Below, piece by piece: positions 1-5,954 of a stretch of 20,384 nucleotides of DNA (positions are counted from its first letter, which is position 1; each line of letters opens with the position of its first letter). The DNA lies in NCBI GenBank assembly GCA_002371025.1, contig DFFQ01000173.1, positions 1 through 20,384 on the forward strand, written 5' to 3'. Below the pieces are notes generated by a model. The model was given only the letters and a program-made list of their open reading frames with translations, searched no databases and was not told the DNA's origin. This stretch comes from Lachnospiraceae bacterium UBA3772. GTDB taxonomy: Bacteria > Bacillota > Clostridia > Lachnospirales > Lachnospiraceae. Both the position numbers and the translations under genes were made by a program.

Positions 1-629
1 ATAAGCATTATCTTAAGTGCTTTAGGATATATTCCAATAGGATATCTTGTATAATCTCTGAAATTATAAAGGATCTGCATCAGATATCCTGATCTCTTTA
101 TTATAAATGCAGGACTGCAGGTAAGTATCTTAATCGCAGTTACTATAAGTGCTCCAAAAAAAGTAGCAACTACAATAAGTACGATTTTAGAAAGAGTCCA
201 ATGAATACTGCATTTCACACCACATAAGACAAGTAATACTGTTCCTACGATAAGCTCACCAAAAGCCTCCGGCTGAAATGTCTCTGAAAGCACCTGGAAA
301 AGTACCGGAACAGGTCTAAGGAAATAATTATCTAAATCTCCTCTTATTATCCTGAAATATGCCAGCTTCCATAATTCATCTGTAAGAAGATGATCCACTG
401 CAATAGGCATCATTGTAAAACCATATAAAAATCCCATCTGATACATATTCCATCCATCCAATGTAGGAATATTTCTGATGATAAAATATAAAGATAAAAG
501 TGTTGCCACATTCTGAATAAAGAATCCAAATATTCCGATTATAAGGTCATTCTTAAATTCCATCCTTGCGATCATGGAACGTGACATACTGGCAAAGTAG
601 AGCTTTTTATAATATTTAAAATTATTCAT
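1..629 (-). CDS. ABC-2 type exporter permease (PF06182-like), 3' end outside window
   Basis: This is the second membrane subunit of an ABC exporter. About 209 codons are visible and the frame is open to the left edge, so the C-terminus is missing. The ATG at 627-629 is 2 nt after the upstream permease's stop codon, and a GGAGGT Shine-Dalgarno overlaps the end of that gene, so the two are translationally coupled. The protein starts with a basic cytoplasmic stretch, then a hydrophobic helix around residues 28-50. A later segment reads RGDLDNYFLRPVPVLF, the 'G-x-L-D-x-x-L-x-R-P' signature of PF06182 (ABC2_membrane_6, formerly DUF990) permeases. More hydrophobic helices follow. Such exporters usually consist of one ATPase and two different permeases of this family, which is exactly the gene set here. 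The substrate cannot be told from sequence. Confidence 0.85.
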   Translation of the reverse strand, partial: MNNFKYYKKLYFASMSRSMIARMEFKNDLIIGIFGFFIQNVATLLSLYFIIRNIPTLDGWNMYQMGFLYGFTMMPIAVDHLLTDELWKLAYFRIIRGDLDNYFLRPVPVLFQVLSETFQPEAFGELIVGTVLLVLCGVKCSIHWTLSKIVLIVVATFFGALIVTAIKILTCSPAFIIKRSGYLMQILYNFRDYTRYPIGIYPKALKIML

Positions 630-631
630 GA

Positions 632-1453
632 TCAACCTCCCTGTACAGTAATCTTTTTACTGGCTTTTATAAAGAGAAGCTTTGCCGCAAGGTTAAGTAT
701 GATAAACCAGATCACACCCTTTAATATGATAAAGGCAGCGGCCTCTGCATCTACTCTCATCACGAGGATATAAATCGGATTCTGAGAAAGTCCCGCAAAT
801 GGAAGCATTTCCGCAACTTTTCCCAGGTTTCCAGGGAAGAAACTAAGAGGGAGAAGAACTCCGGAGAAGAAATTTACCAGAACATTCTTTGAGAAATTAA
901 GTCCCCAGGCAGCCGTTGTATAAAAGCAGCAAATACCACATATATAATCAATAGTGTCATATATTGCAATAGCAAGTATCATTGATATTATAAAGAGAGC
1001 TATGTGAAGGATAAAAACAGGATAAGATGAGATAATTAAAAACTTCATCTTAATAAAAACTATCATAGAGATAACAATTGTTGGAATTCCCATTATTATT
1101 ATCCTCATTGCACTGTTTCCAAGAGCACGGAACAAAAATCTGATCCTGTAGGATATTGGTTTTATAAGTGATATAGCAATAGTCCCATCCTTTATCTCAC
1201 TATTTATATCGTGCAGTGTTTCTGTCCCCAGACACATAAAAGCAAAAATGTTAGTAAAAACGAAATAAACTATCATTTCATTAAATGTAAAACCATTGAT
1301 AACTGGTGATGAAGAACTGTTATATACTGCAGTCCAAAGGAAGGCTACACACAGAAGCTGCAGGACTGTAATTAACATCCATGCAAAAAGCCCAGCTCTA
1401 TAGGCCAGCTCTTCCATCATCCCAGCTTTAAAAAACGGGATGTATTTCTTCAT
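632..1453 (-). CDS. ABC-2 type exporter permease (PF06182-like)
   Basis: A 273-residue integral membrane protein with about six hydrophobic segments (roughly residues 18-40, 57-78, 115-137, 143-168, 190-208 and 240-262). Residues around 88-100 (DGTIAISLIKPISYRIRFL) match the conserved cytoplasmic loop of PF06182 permeases and correspond to the RGDLDNYFLRPVP segment in the next gene. It would form the heterodimeric membrane channel with that gene product, driven by the ATPase encoded immediately upstream. The start ATG overlaps the ATPase stop codon in an ATGA arrangement (1450-1453), and a GGAGGTG Shine-Dalgarno lies inside the ATPase gene. Together with the 2-nt gap to the next permease this marks a tightly coupled three-gene operon. 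Substrate unknown; drug, lipid or glycoconjugate export are all possible for the family. Confidence 0.88.
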   Translation of the reverse strand: MKKYIPFFKAGMMEELAYRAGLFAWMLITVLQLLCVAFLWTAVYNSSSSPVINGFTFNEMIVYFVFTNIFAFMCLGTETLHDINSEIKDGTIAISLIKPISYRIRFLFRALGNSAMRIIIMGIPTIVISMIVFIKMKFLIISSYPVFILHIALFIISMILAIAIYDTIDYICGICCFYTTAAWGLNFSKNVLVNFFSGVLLPLSFFPGNLGKVAEMLPFAGLSQNPIYILVMRVDAEAAAFIILKGVIWFIILNLAAKLLFIKASKKITVQGG

Positions 1454-2451
1454 GCAACCACCTCCGAACCAGACATGATGCTCTTAACAACTTCTTCAAT
1501 GCCGATCTCAGAAATCTGCATATCCTGAGCGTTAAGATCACCAAACGCATAATTCACAACATTCTTTATCTCCAGCTTATCTGCATCAAATTTGATATTT
1601 AATTTCTGATCCTTTAACTCATATGACGCAAGTCCATCAAAATCGTTATAAGTCTTTATCATCTCTTCATCTATTTCATCTTTTAATGTAAGAGAAACTG
1701 TTCTGATATTTCCAAAGTGATGCTTAATATCCTCCAGCGGTCCATCATAGATTATCTCACCTTTTTCAATCATTATTATCCTTGAACAAAGGTTTTCAAT
1801 ATCCTGCATATCATGTGTTGTAAGGATTACTGTTGTTTTGAATTTTTCATTCATTTCCTTAATGGATTTTCTTATTTTCTCCTTAACCCACACATCAAGA
1901 CCGATAGTCGGCTCGTCTAAGAATAAAATCTTTGGGTTATGCAGCCAGCTGGCAGCAAGGTCCGCTCTCATTCTCTGACCAAGAGAAAGAGTTCTTACAG
2001 GCTGTGTAAGGAATTCATCTAAATCCAGAGTTTTGGATAAGAAATCCATTCTCTCTTTATAATCCTCATCAGATACTTTATAAATCTGTTTTAATACTTT
2101 AAATGATTCAATAAGCGGAATATCCCACCATAACTGAGTCTTCTGCCCAAATACAACACCAATCTTTCCCGCAACTTCCATTCTCTTCTTATATGGCTCG
2201 ATCCCCTCTATCTTTACACTTCCTGAGGTTGGAGTGAGGATTCCGCACATCATCTTGATCGTAGTACTCTTTCCTGCACCGTTGGATCCGATATAACCCA
2301 CTATCTCGCCATCATTTATCGTAAAATCGATATCATTAACGGCAAGCTTTGAAGTATACTTTCTTGAAAATAAAGTTTTAGCCATTCCCTTTACGCCCTG
2401 TTCCCTCACAGGTTTGCGAAACTCTTTTGTAAGATTTTTTACTTCGATCAT
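1450..2451 (-). CDS. ABC exporter ATP-binding protein (DrrA/YbhF-like)
   Basis: A 333-residue ATPase with one complete nucleotide-binding domain. The motifs are Walker A GSNGAGKST (residues 55-63), Q-loop at Q103 in FGQKTQLWWDIP, signature LSLGQ (155-159), Walker B ILFLDE (175-180) and H-loop histidine H213 in LTTHD. The FGQKxQLWWDLP-like Q-loop is characteristic of ATPases that partner PF06182 permeases, matching the two permease genes downstream. The last ~90 residues form the regulatory C-terminal extension typical of DrrA-type exporters. The ATG at 2451 is preceded by AAAGGATG at suitable spacing. It is the first gene of the exporter operon and sits 69 nt downstream of an intrinsic terminator. 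Expression therefore seems to need readthrough or antitermination (see the leader features at 2521-2757). Confidence 0.93.
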   Translation of the reverse strand: MIEVKNLTKEFRKPVREQGVKGMAKTLFSRKYTSKLAVNDIDFTINDGEIVGYIGSNGAGKSTTIKMMCGILTPTSGSVKIEGIEPYKKRMEVAGKIGVVFGQKTQLWWDIPLIESFKVLKQIYKVSDEDYKERMDFLSKTLDLDEFLTQPVRTLSLGQRMRADLAASWLHNPKILFLDEPTIGLDVWVKEKIRKSIKEMNEKFKTTVILTTHDMQDIENLCSRIIMIEKGEIIYDGPLEDIKHHFGNIRTVSLTLKDEIDEEMIKTYNDFDGLASYELKDQKLNIKFDADKLEIKNVVNYAFGDLNAQDMQISEIGIEEVVKSIMSGSEVVA

Positions 2452-2520
2452 CTTTTCATCCTTTCCCTTACTTAACTCACTACAGGTTATTTTTCATTTC
2501 GGCCGAAAAAAATATAAAAA

Positions 2521-2558
2521 AAAACAGCCATTTCAAATAATTATGAAATGACTGTTTT
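2521..2558 (-). terminator. Strong intrinsic terminator / attenuator hairpin upstream of the ABC operon
   Basis: On the minus strand, AAAACAGTCATTTCA (2558-2544) pairs with TGAAATGGCTGTTTT (2535-2521). That is 15 base pairs with a single G-U wobble and an 8-nt loop, followed at once by nine T within a longer T-rich tract (2520-2506). The odd pair is G-U on the minus strand but C-A on the plus strand, which supports minus-strand use. It can end transcripts from the 10169-2767 gene run. Because a promoter lies between that run and this hairpin, it also sits in the 5' leader of the ABC exporter operon. Hairpin and tail are directly visible; termination is inferred. Confidence 0.88.
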
Positions 2559-2599
2559 AATTATCAAAATATAAAATGATACACCAACAACGTATATCA

Positions 2600-2695
2600 T
2601 TAGATAAATAAAGAATAATCAAACATATTTACAGTCATTTTTTTCTTATATAAGCTATAATCTCGAGTCACGTAAATGACATGTAATGATCTCAT
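2600..2695 (-). CDS. Putative 31-residue leader peptide of the ABC exporter operon
   Basis: A small open frame starting with ATG at 2693-2695 and ending with TAA at 2600-2602. An AGGGGA sits 9 nt upstream of the ATG, and an AAAGGA lies closer to it, so a ribosome site is plausible. The frame starts about 27 nt after the predicted transcription start. The peptide begins MRSLHVIYVTRDY and contains four tyrosines, three consecutive lysines (17-19) and a hydrophobic C-terminal tail. I recognise no family. Its reading frame covers two short segments (2674-2680 and 2631-2640) complementary to each other and to the terminator stem. This is the geometry expected of a leader peptide whose translation decides whether transcription continues into the ABC genes. 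It might instead be an independent small protein or a chance frame in an sRNA. Confidence 0.5.
   Translation of the reverse strand: MRSLHVIYVTRDYSLYKKKMTVNMFDYSLFI
2631..2640 (-). promoter_or_regulatory. Candidate antiterminator segment
   Basis: The minus-strand sequence AAATGACTGT is perfectly complementary over 10 nt to ACAGTCATTT at 2555-2546, the 5' arm of the terminator hairpin. Pairing would disrupt the terminator. A further segment, GTCATTT at 2680-2674, could instead capture seven bases of this element (2640-2634) and free the terminator arm. The four segments in order (2680-2674, 2640-2631, 2558-2544, 2535-2521) reproduce the 1:2, 2:3 and 3:4 pairing logic of classical attenuators. 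Complementarity is seen directly; the regulatory role is inferred. Confidence 0.6.
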
Positions 2696-2728
2696 TATCC
2701 TTTATCCCCTTTCTTTAATACTATACTG

Positions 2729-2757
2729 AATATAAATTAATTAGTTTCCTCTGTCAA
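2729..2757 (-). promoter_or_regulatory. Sigma-A-type promoter for the leader / ABC exporter operon
   Basis: On the minus strand a perfect -35 box TTGACA (2757-2752) is separated by 17 nt from a -10 box TATATT (2734-2729, 5 of 6 consensus). The predicted start is near 2722. It lies just beyond the stop codon of the upstream HAD gene (2767), so it starts a new transcription unit rather than serving that gene. This is the best-matching promoter in the window. It gives a leader of about 270 nt before the ATPase start codon. Confidence 0.75.
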
Positions 2758-2766
2758 CCTGTTTTT

Positions 2767-3483
2767 TCAAACATCTAAGATTTTCTCTAACATTTCGTTT
2801 GCATCGGAAACAATTTGGTCAGCGCCTTGTTTTTCAAGATAATCTCTTGACCTGAACCCCCAATCACAGGAAATACATCTCATATCTGAATTTTTAGCAG
2901 TGAGCATATCGATCTCAGAATCTCCCACATAAACTGAATCCTCTGCCGTTACATTAAGATTATCCATTGCTTTTTTTAGCATATCTGGTGCGGGTTTTCT
3001 CCTTATACCCTCTGTCTCTCCTAAAGAAATATCAAACAGCCCATAAAAAAGATCCTCAGATAATTTTTTCACTGCAACATCCGGTTTATTAGATACAACA
3101 GCAGTCTTTATACCCTTTTCTCTTATTCTTCTTATGGCTTCTATTATCCCTTTATATGGACCTGTCTTTATATTACAATTTGCAGCATAATAAGGCATAT
3201 AAATCTTTGTAATACGCTCTACTTCCTTATCATCCGCAACATATATCTTCTTTTCTTTCTCTGTTCCGATAAGATCTAACTTGTCTTTATCTACACCTGC
3301 TTCCGTAGCAAGACCTCTCTTAACAGCAACCTTAACTCCCGAACCAAAGAAAAGTTTGGTCATCTCTATTCCATAATCTGCTCTATGGCCTGCTTCTTTA
3401 AAAGCATGATTAAGAGCATCTGTAAGATCCCCTAATGTATCAAGGATCGTCCCATCCATATCAAAAAATACTGCTTTTATCAT
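2767..3483 (-). CDS. HAD-superfamily phosphatase, phosphoglycolate phosphatase-like
   Basis: A 238-residue haloacid dehalogenase-family hydrolase. The catalytic motif I is FDMDGT with nucleophile D8 and acid/base D10. Motif II is the serine in VVSNK (S131), motif III lysine is K163 in RRKPAP, and motif IV is GDSEID with Mg-binding D188 and D192. Residues ~15-95 form the variable helical cap of subclass C1. Length and motif spacing match Gph/PgmB-type phosphatases acting on small phosphomonoesters, such as 2-phosphoglycolate released by DNA-end repair; the actual substrate cannot be read off. The start ATG overlaps the stop of the YolD gene (ATGA, 3480-3483) with AAGGATG upstream. It is therefore translationally coupled to the YolD-polymerase pair and is the last gene of the run. 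Confidence 0.85.
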   Translation of the reverse strand: MIKAVFFDMDGTILDTLGDLTDALNHAFKEAGHRADYGIEMTKLFFGSGVKVAVKRGLATEAGVDKDKLDLIGTEKEKKIYVADDKEVERITKIYMPYYAANCNIKTGPYKGIIEAIRRIREKGIKTAVVSNKPDVAVKKLSEDLFYGLFDISLGETEGIRRKPAPDMLKKAMDNLNVTAEDSVYVGDSEIDMLTAKNSDMRCISCDWGFRSRDYLEKQGADQIVSDANEMLEKILDV

Positions 3484-3926
3484 ATCTCATCCTTATGGTC
3501 TTCTAGATTAATATCATATATATTTTTTACTAAAATGATATCGTCACCTATTTTAATCGTTCCATTTATTTTATCAAGTTTTTTTATCACACCTGATACT
3601 TCCATTACTGTCCCCGTATCCTTACTTCGCCCGTCAGCTATAAAATAAGTGATACGTCCTCTCACTTCTTCTCTTTTTTCTATTCTTTCATCAATTATTA
3701 GTATCACCTGATCCAAAAGCTGTTTTTCGTCCTCAGAAAGATAGATATAAGGAGCATAAAGAATATTTTCTTTATCTATTTCTTCATCGAATCCTCTCAA
3801 TGCATCAAATGAAGCAAATATCTTTGCCCTGTCTAAGATATCCATCTTCGGATGCCTGATAGAGAAATCATCATTATCATGTTCAGGCCTTTTTTTATCA
3901 ATTATATCACTATAATCTGATTTCAT
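3480..3926 (-). CDS. YolD-like protein, partner of Y-family polymerase
   Basis: A 148-residue protein. I place the start at the ATG at 3924-3926, one base after the polymerase stop codon. The frame stays open further upstream, but that would mean a 160-nt overlap with the polymerase gene and 54 residues unlike the family. A GGAGG lies at 3941-3945, 14 nt upstream, so reinitiation after the polymerase stop is likely. Residues 25-50 (HPKMDILDRAKIFASFDAL) match the core of the YolD-like family (PF08863), which is typically encoded beside UvrX/DinB-type polymerases in Firmicutes. The C-terminal half resembles the small beta-rich part of that family. Its molecular role is unproven; it is thought to modulate or accompany the polymerase. 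The stop overlaps the following HAD start by 4 nt. Confidence 0.8.
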   Translation of the reverse strand: MKSDYSDIIDKKRPEHDNDDFSIRHPKMDILDRAKIFASFDALRGFDEEIDKENILYAPYIYLSEDEKQLLDQVILIIDERIEKREEVRGRITYFIADGRSKDTGTVMEVSGVIKKLDKINGTIKIGDDIILVKNIYDINLEDHKDEI

Positions 3927-3927
3927 T

Positions 3928-5298
3928 TTATGCTTTATGGCCTCCAATTTCCCTGTTTCTTTCAACTGCAGTTGCCCCCTCCAAAAGATTCGTTCCCCTA
4001 AGGAGTGCATTCTTTCCATATTTTGATTTAATGGATACAATAGCTTTCTGCATTTTCTTTTCTTTATCAAGTTTTTCTTTATCTTCAAATAATCCTAACT
4101 GATAGAATGTATCTTCCTCTCTTCTTACATCATTGGCATTTATATACATCCTTCGTACTGTCAGCTTTTTATCCACTATCCTATCATATAATTGAAGAAC
4201 ATGATCTATTATCACTTTAGTAGAACTGGTATAATTACCAAGTTTTATGGTTCCATGAGCATTTTTCGGTATTACTCTTCCATATCTGTCAGAAACCACA
4301 TCTCCACTATACCCTCTTTCCACCGCTTCTTTATCATAGCCGATCTGAATGGTCACAGAATCTGTCACAAGACCTTTCTCTACTAGTCTTAAGGCCATGA
4401 TCTCTGCCATTTCATCAATGATAACTCTCGCTTTTTCAAATGTATATGGTTCTGAAAGCACCTGTCCTTCCGAAAGAGAAGAAGACATTGGCTTATAAGC
4501 CTTAATCTCTTTCATAGTAACAGGTTCAATGCCAAATGCATGATCTATCAGTATTTCTGCATCTATTCCAAAGAGTTTGTAAAATATCTCCTCATTGTTT
4601 AATGCACGCCTCGCCACATCTCCCATGGTATACATTCCATATTCCTGAAGCTTTCTAGCTGTTCCGGGGCCTGTTCTCCAAAAGTCTGTAAGGGGTTCAT
4701 GAGGCCACATTTCTCTCTTAAAACTATCCTCATCTAACTCTGCTATCCTTACTCCATCACTATCTGCCTTCATATGTTTTGCCTTAATATCCATAGCGAT
4801 CTTTGCAAGATAAAGATTAGTCCCTATTCCTGCAGTAGCAGTTATCCCTGTGGTTTTTAAAACATCATGGATCATATCCATTACAAGTTCATGGGCAGAC
4901 TTATCGTATGTATTAAGATAATCCGTAAGATCCATAAACACTTCATCTACGCTATATACCACCACATCCTCAGGAGCTATATATTTCATATAAATGCTGT
5001 AGATTTCTGCAGACTTCTTAAGATAATGATACATCTGTGGTCTCGCTATGATAAAGTCCACTTTTTCCTTAGTACAGGCTTCATATTCTCTTAGTTTAGC
5101 CTTAACTTCAAAAAGCCTTGCTCTTCCCGGTATCCCATAAGCTTTAAGGGACGGGGAAACAGCAAGGCATATCGTCTTATCCGTTCTGCTTTCATCTGCA
5201 ACTACAAGATTAGTCTTAAGAGGATCTAATCCTCTCTCAACGCATTCAACAGATGCATAGAAAGATTTTAAATCTATTGCTGCATAGATTCGCTGCAT
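3928..5298 (-). CDS. Y-family DNA polymerase (UvrX/DinB-like)
   Basis: A 456-residue translesion polymerase. Catalytic metal ligands are visible: D9 in AIDLKSFYASVEC (which also holds the steric-gate region) and D118-E119 in YSVDEVFMD. Palm and fingers occupy about residues 1-165 and a helix-hairpin-helix thumb about 195-235 (TGPGTARKLQEYGMYTMGDV). The little-finger domain follows. Near the C-terminus QLGLF (around 398-402) fits the sliding-clamp binding consensus QLxLF. The end (KYGKNALLRGTNLLEGAT..RNREIGGHKA) is the tail of the Firmicute UvrX-like subgroup. It would copy past damaged bases, with raised mutagenesis. The ATG at 5298 lies inside the metallophosphoesterase gene (25-nt overlap) and gives the usual family N-terminus; the ribosome site is only a weak purine tract. 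No SOS box is visible in the gaps upstream. Confidence 0.92.
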   Translation of the reverse strand: MQRIYAAIDLKSFYASVECVERGLDPLKTNLVVADESRTDKTICLAVSPSLKAYGIPGRARLFEVKAKLREYEACTKEKVDFIIARPQMYHYLKKSAEIYSIYMKYIAPEDVVVYSVDEVFMDLTDYLNTYDKSAHELVMDMIHDVLKTTGITATAGIGTNLYLAKIAMDIKAKHMKADSDGVRIAELDEDSFKREMWPHEPLTDFWRTGPGTARKLQEYGMYTMGDVARRALNNEEIFYKLFGIDAEILIDHAFGIEPVTMKEIKAYKPMSSSLSEGQVLSEPYTFEKARVIIDEMAEIMALRLVEKGLVTDSVTIQIGYDKEAVERGYSGDVVSDRYGRVIPKNAHGTIKLGNYTSSTKVIIDHVLQLYDRIVDKKLTVRRMYINANDVRREEDTFYQLGLFEDKEKLDKEKKMQKAIVSIKSKYGKNALLRGTNLLEGATAVERNREIGGHKA

Positions 5299-5924
5299 TT
5301 TTTTCTTCTTTCTCTATCTATATCGATCCATTCATCAAGAGTAAGAGGTTCATAATCTGAAAACATTGCAAAGCAGTTTATCATATTGCAAGGGATATTC
5401 ATAAAGTCACCCTGCATGGTCTTCACCCTCTCTTTTCTTGTGGTCATTATAAAGCTGTTAATAAGCTTTTCATCAGTAGTATTATGTACGTGTCCATATA
5501 ACATATATGCAGTGGGATTTCCCTGTTTATCCCGCCTGTACTGACCGTTATAACAAAATACCGGATAGTGGGACAGAATCACATTTCTTCCATTATCCTC
5601 GATCTCTGCATAAGATTTTATCCACTCAAACCTTTTCATGTTACATTTCTTATCCAAAAGGAACTTATCGTGATTTCCTCTTATGAGATAAATCTTCCCC
5701 TTAAGTCTGTCCAGTATTTCATTGGTCTTTTTTGCAAATATCACAGAAAAGTCCCCTAAAACATAGACCTCGTCTATATCTGAAACTTTTTCATTCCATT
5801 TATTTATCATATATTCATTCATTTCATCCACAGAAGCAAAACCCCTGTTATCCATGGCATCATTTAAAATGGCATGGCCAAAATGAAGATCGGATATATA
5901 CATTTTTCTAACTGGTACTTCCAA
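5274..5924 (-). CDS. Calcineurin-like metallophosphoesterase (TTG start)
   Basis: A 216-residue metallophosphoesterase. Numbered from the TTG start, the metal-binding motifs are in canonical order: D12-x-H14 (SDLHFGH), GD with D58 (VLGDFS), GNHD with N84 and H85, H119 (ILSHYP), and GHVH with H145 and H147. The end (DYEPLTLDEWI) matches small bacterial and phage phosphoesterases of this type. The family hydrolyses phosphomonoesters or diesters; substrate not predictable. The start is inferred to be TTG at 5922-5924 because a perfect GGAGG (5933-5937) lies 8 nt upstream. The longer frame begins with a TTG that overlaps the Shine-Dalgarno itself, and the first ATG (codon 8 here) has no ribosome site. 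Its 3' end overlaps the polymerase start, suggesting co-translation. Confidence 0.85.
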   Translation of the reverse strand: MEVPVRKMYISDLHFGHAILNDAMDNRGFASVDEMNEYMINKWNEKVSDIDEVYVLGDFSVIFAKKTNEILDRLKGKIYLIRGNHDKFLLDKKCNMKRFEWIKSYAEIEDNGRNVILSHYPVFCYNGQYRRDKQGNPTAYMLYGHVHNTTDEKLINSFIMTTRKERVKTMQGDFMNIPCNMINCFAMFSDYEPLTLDEWIDIDRERRKKCSESMQQ

Positions 5925-5932
5925 GAAACCTT

Positions 5933-5937
5933 CCTCC
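5933..5937 (-). promoter_or_regulatory. Ribosome binding site deciding the metallophosphoesterase start
   Basis: GGAGG on the minus strand, 8 nt before TTG at 5924-5922. This spacing selects the TTG codon over the downstream ATG and over the upstream frame extension. Confidence 0.7.
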
Positions 5938-5954
5938 AATACCTTAAAACATTT

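Noticed and set aside
2536..2570. A second promoter-like pair (TTGATA and CATAAT, about 16 nt apart, minus strand) lying across the terminator hairpin.
   Set aside because: It overlaps the terminator stem and is weaker than the consensus TTGACA/TATATT pair at 2757-2729. In such AT-rich sequence it is probably chance. If real, it would weaken the attenuator reading.
2575..2600. Inverted repeat ATGATA ... TATCAT.
   Set aside because: Only six A/T-rich pairs with a 13-nt loop; no tail and no clear role.
2661..2680. Possible operator: GTCA/TGAC repeat around TTTACG.
   Set aside because: Four-base arms are too short to support an operator. The segment is better explained as part of the leader ORF and attenuator segment 1.
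3927..4088. Extension of the YolD frame to 202 residues, overlapping the polymerase gene.
   Set aside because: The extra 54 residues are unlike the family and read antiparallel to nothing useful. The ATG 1 nt after the polymerase stop gives the normal YolD length.
5925..5954. Looked for an SOS (LexA) box upstream of the phosphoesterase-polymerase genes, and also in the gaps at 7644-7670, 8277-8323 and 10170-10271.
   Set aside because: No GAAC-N4-GTTC-like palindrome seen in any of them.
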